Assembly: GCA_946894095.1 (NCBI GenBank)
Contig: OX335649.1
Span: 16,510,001 to 16,574,000 of the forward strand
Length of the DNA: 64,000 nt
Direction: 5' to 3'
From: Incurvaria masculella
Lineage: Eukaryota > Arthropoda > Insecta > Lepidoptera > Incurvariidae
Positions 63,901 through 64,000 of the stretch are shown here, one piece after another. The position numbers were made by a program, and so were the translations under genes. Numbering within the stretch: the first letter of the stretch is position 1; each line of letters starts with the position of its first letter. The notes below the pieces were generated by a model. That model saw only the letters and a program-made list of their open reading frames with translations, ran no database searches and was not told where the DNA came from.

Positions 63901-64000
63901 TATGGTGCTGTCTCTACAACAAACACAAAAACAACAATCGTTGTTATTACTATTATGTCTGCCTACAAAACCAATACGGTAAAAATAACTAAATAAGTAA

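Overview
This window is intergenic or intronic nuclear DNA from an insect, most probably a moth or butterfly. The signs are short (TTAGG)n motifs, a Helitron whose 3' end is a GC hairpin followed by CTAG, a dispersed repeat ending in the palindrome GTGCGAGTCCGACTCGCAC, and SINEs with 5S-like and tRNA-like heads. No bacterial features were seen. I found no intact host protein-coding gene. Nearly all short open frames are chance or lie inside repeats.

Layout. 1-612: the 3' part of a Helitron abutting half a MITE. 717-3690: three pieces of the T-run-flanked GGTTCCGTACC repeat, LINE 3'-end-like sequence and AT-rich repeats. 3700-8330: small MITEs, a local 170-bp duplication and a foldback element at 7786-8331. 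8332-13440: mostly unassigned, with two perfect hairpins, a decayed SINE, a LINE C-terminal remnant, and a palindromic element (11839-12397) inside a perfect 8-bp target duplication. 14180-20010: MITE and SINE fragments, a foldback with a hairpin core, and a self-nested repeat. 20149-21753: a tRNA-like insertion flanked by a 16-bp direct repeat, followed by eleven tandem tRNA-like units. 23200-28230: low-copy sequence, a full tRNA-headed SINE and a PIF/Harbinger-like MITE. 28230-31650: two GC-rich or promoter-like patches and one well-bounded candidate exon (31577-31643). This is the only stretch that looks like part of a host gene.

33156-35640: a 956-bp foldback with ~355-bp arms, followed by a 5'-truncated Penelope-like element that keeps the end of its reverse transcriptase and a GIY-YIG endonuclease. 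36371-40714: an inverted pair of ~362-bp MITEs, a complete non-autonomous Helitron (37844-38658), a LINE reverse transcriptase remnant and two SINEs. 42790-44816 and 54668-55209: 542-bp TTAA-flanked piggyBac-like MITEs, one inserted inside another. 47083-47291: a 49-bp tandem repeat. 49855-53870: tRNA-like and 5S-like modules and 5S-headed SINEs. 56755-57396: the second copy of the palindromic 8-bp-TSD element. 57400-64000: more MITEs, a three-layer nest (60626-61813) and three SINEs.

The parts relate mostly as mobile DNA on mobile DNA. Possible enzyme sources are only partial here: the Penelope endonuclease/RT end, a frameshifted jockey/CR1-like RT and a LINE C-terminus. All DNA transposon relatives in view are non-autonomous. 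The most unusual structures are the tandem Pol III-like array, the SINE family with interchangeable heads on a common body, the palindromic element with about fourteen copies of an ATTATACG motif, and the long foldback at 33156-34111.
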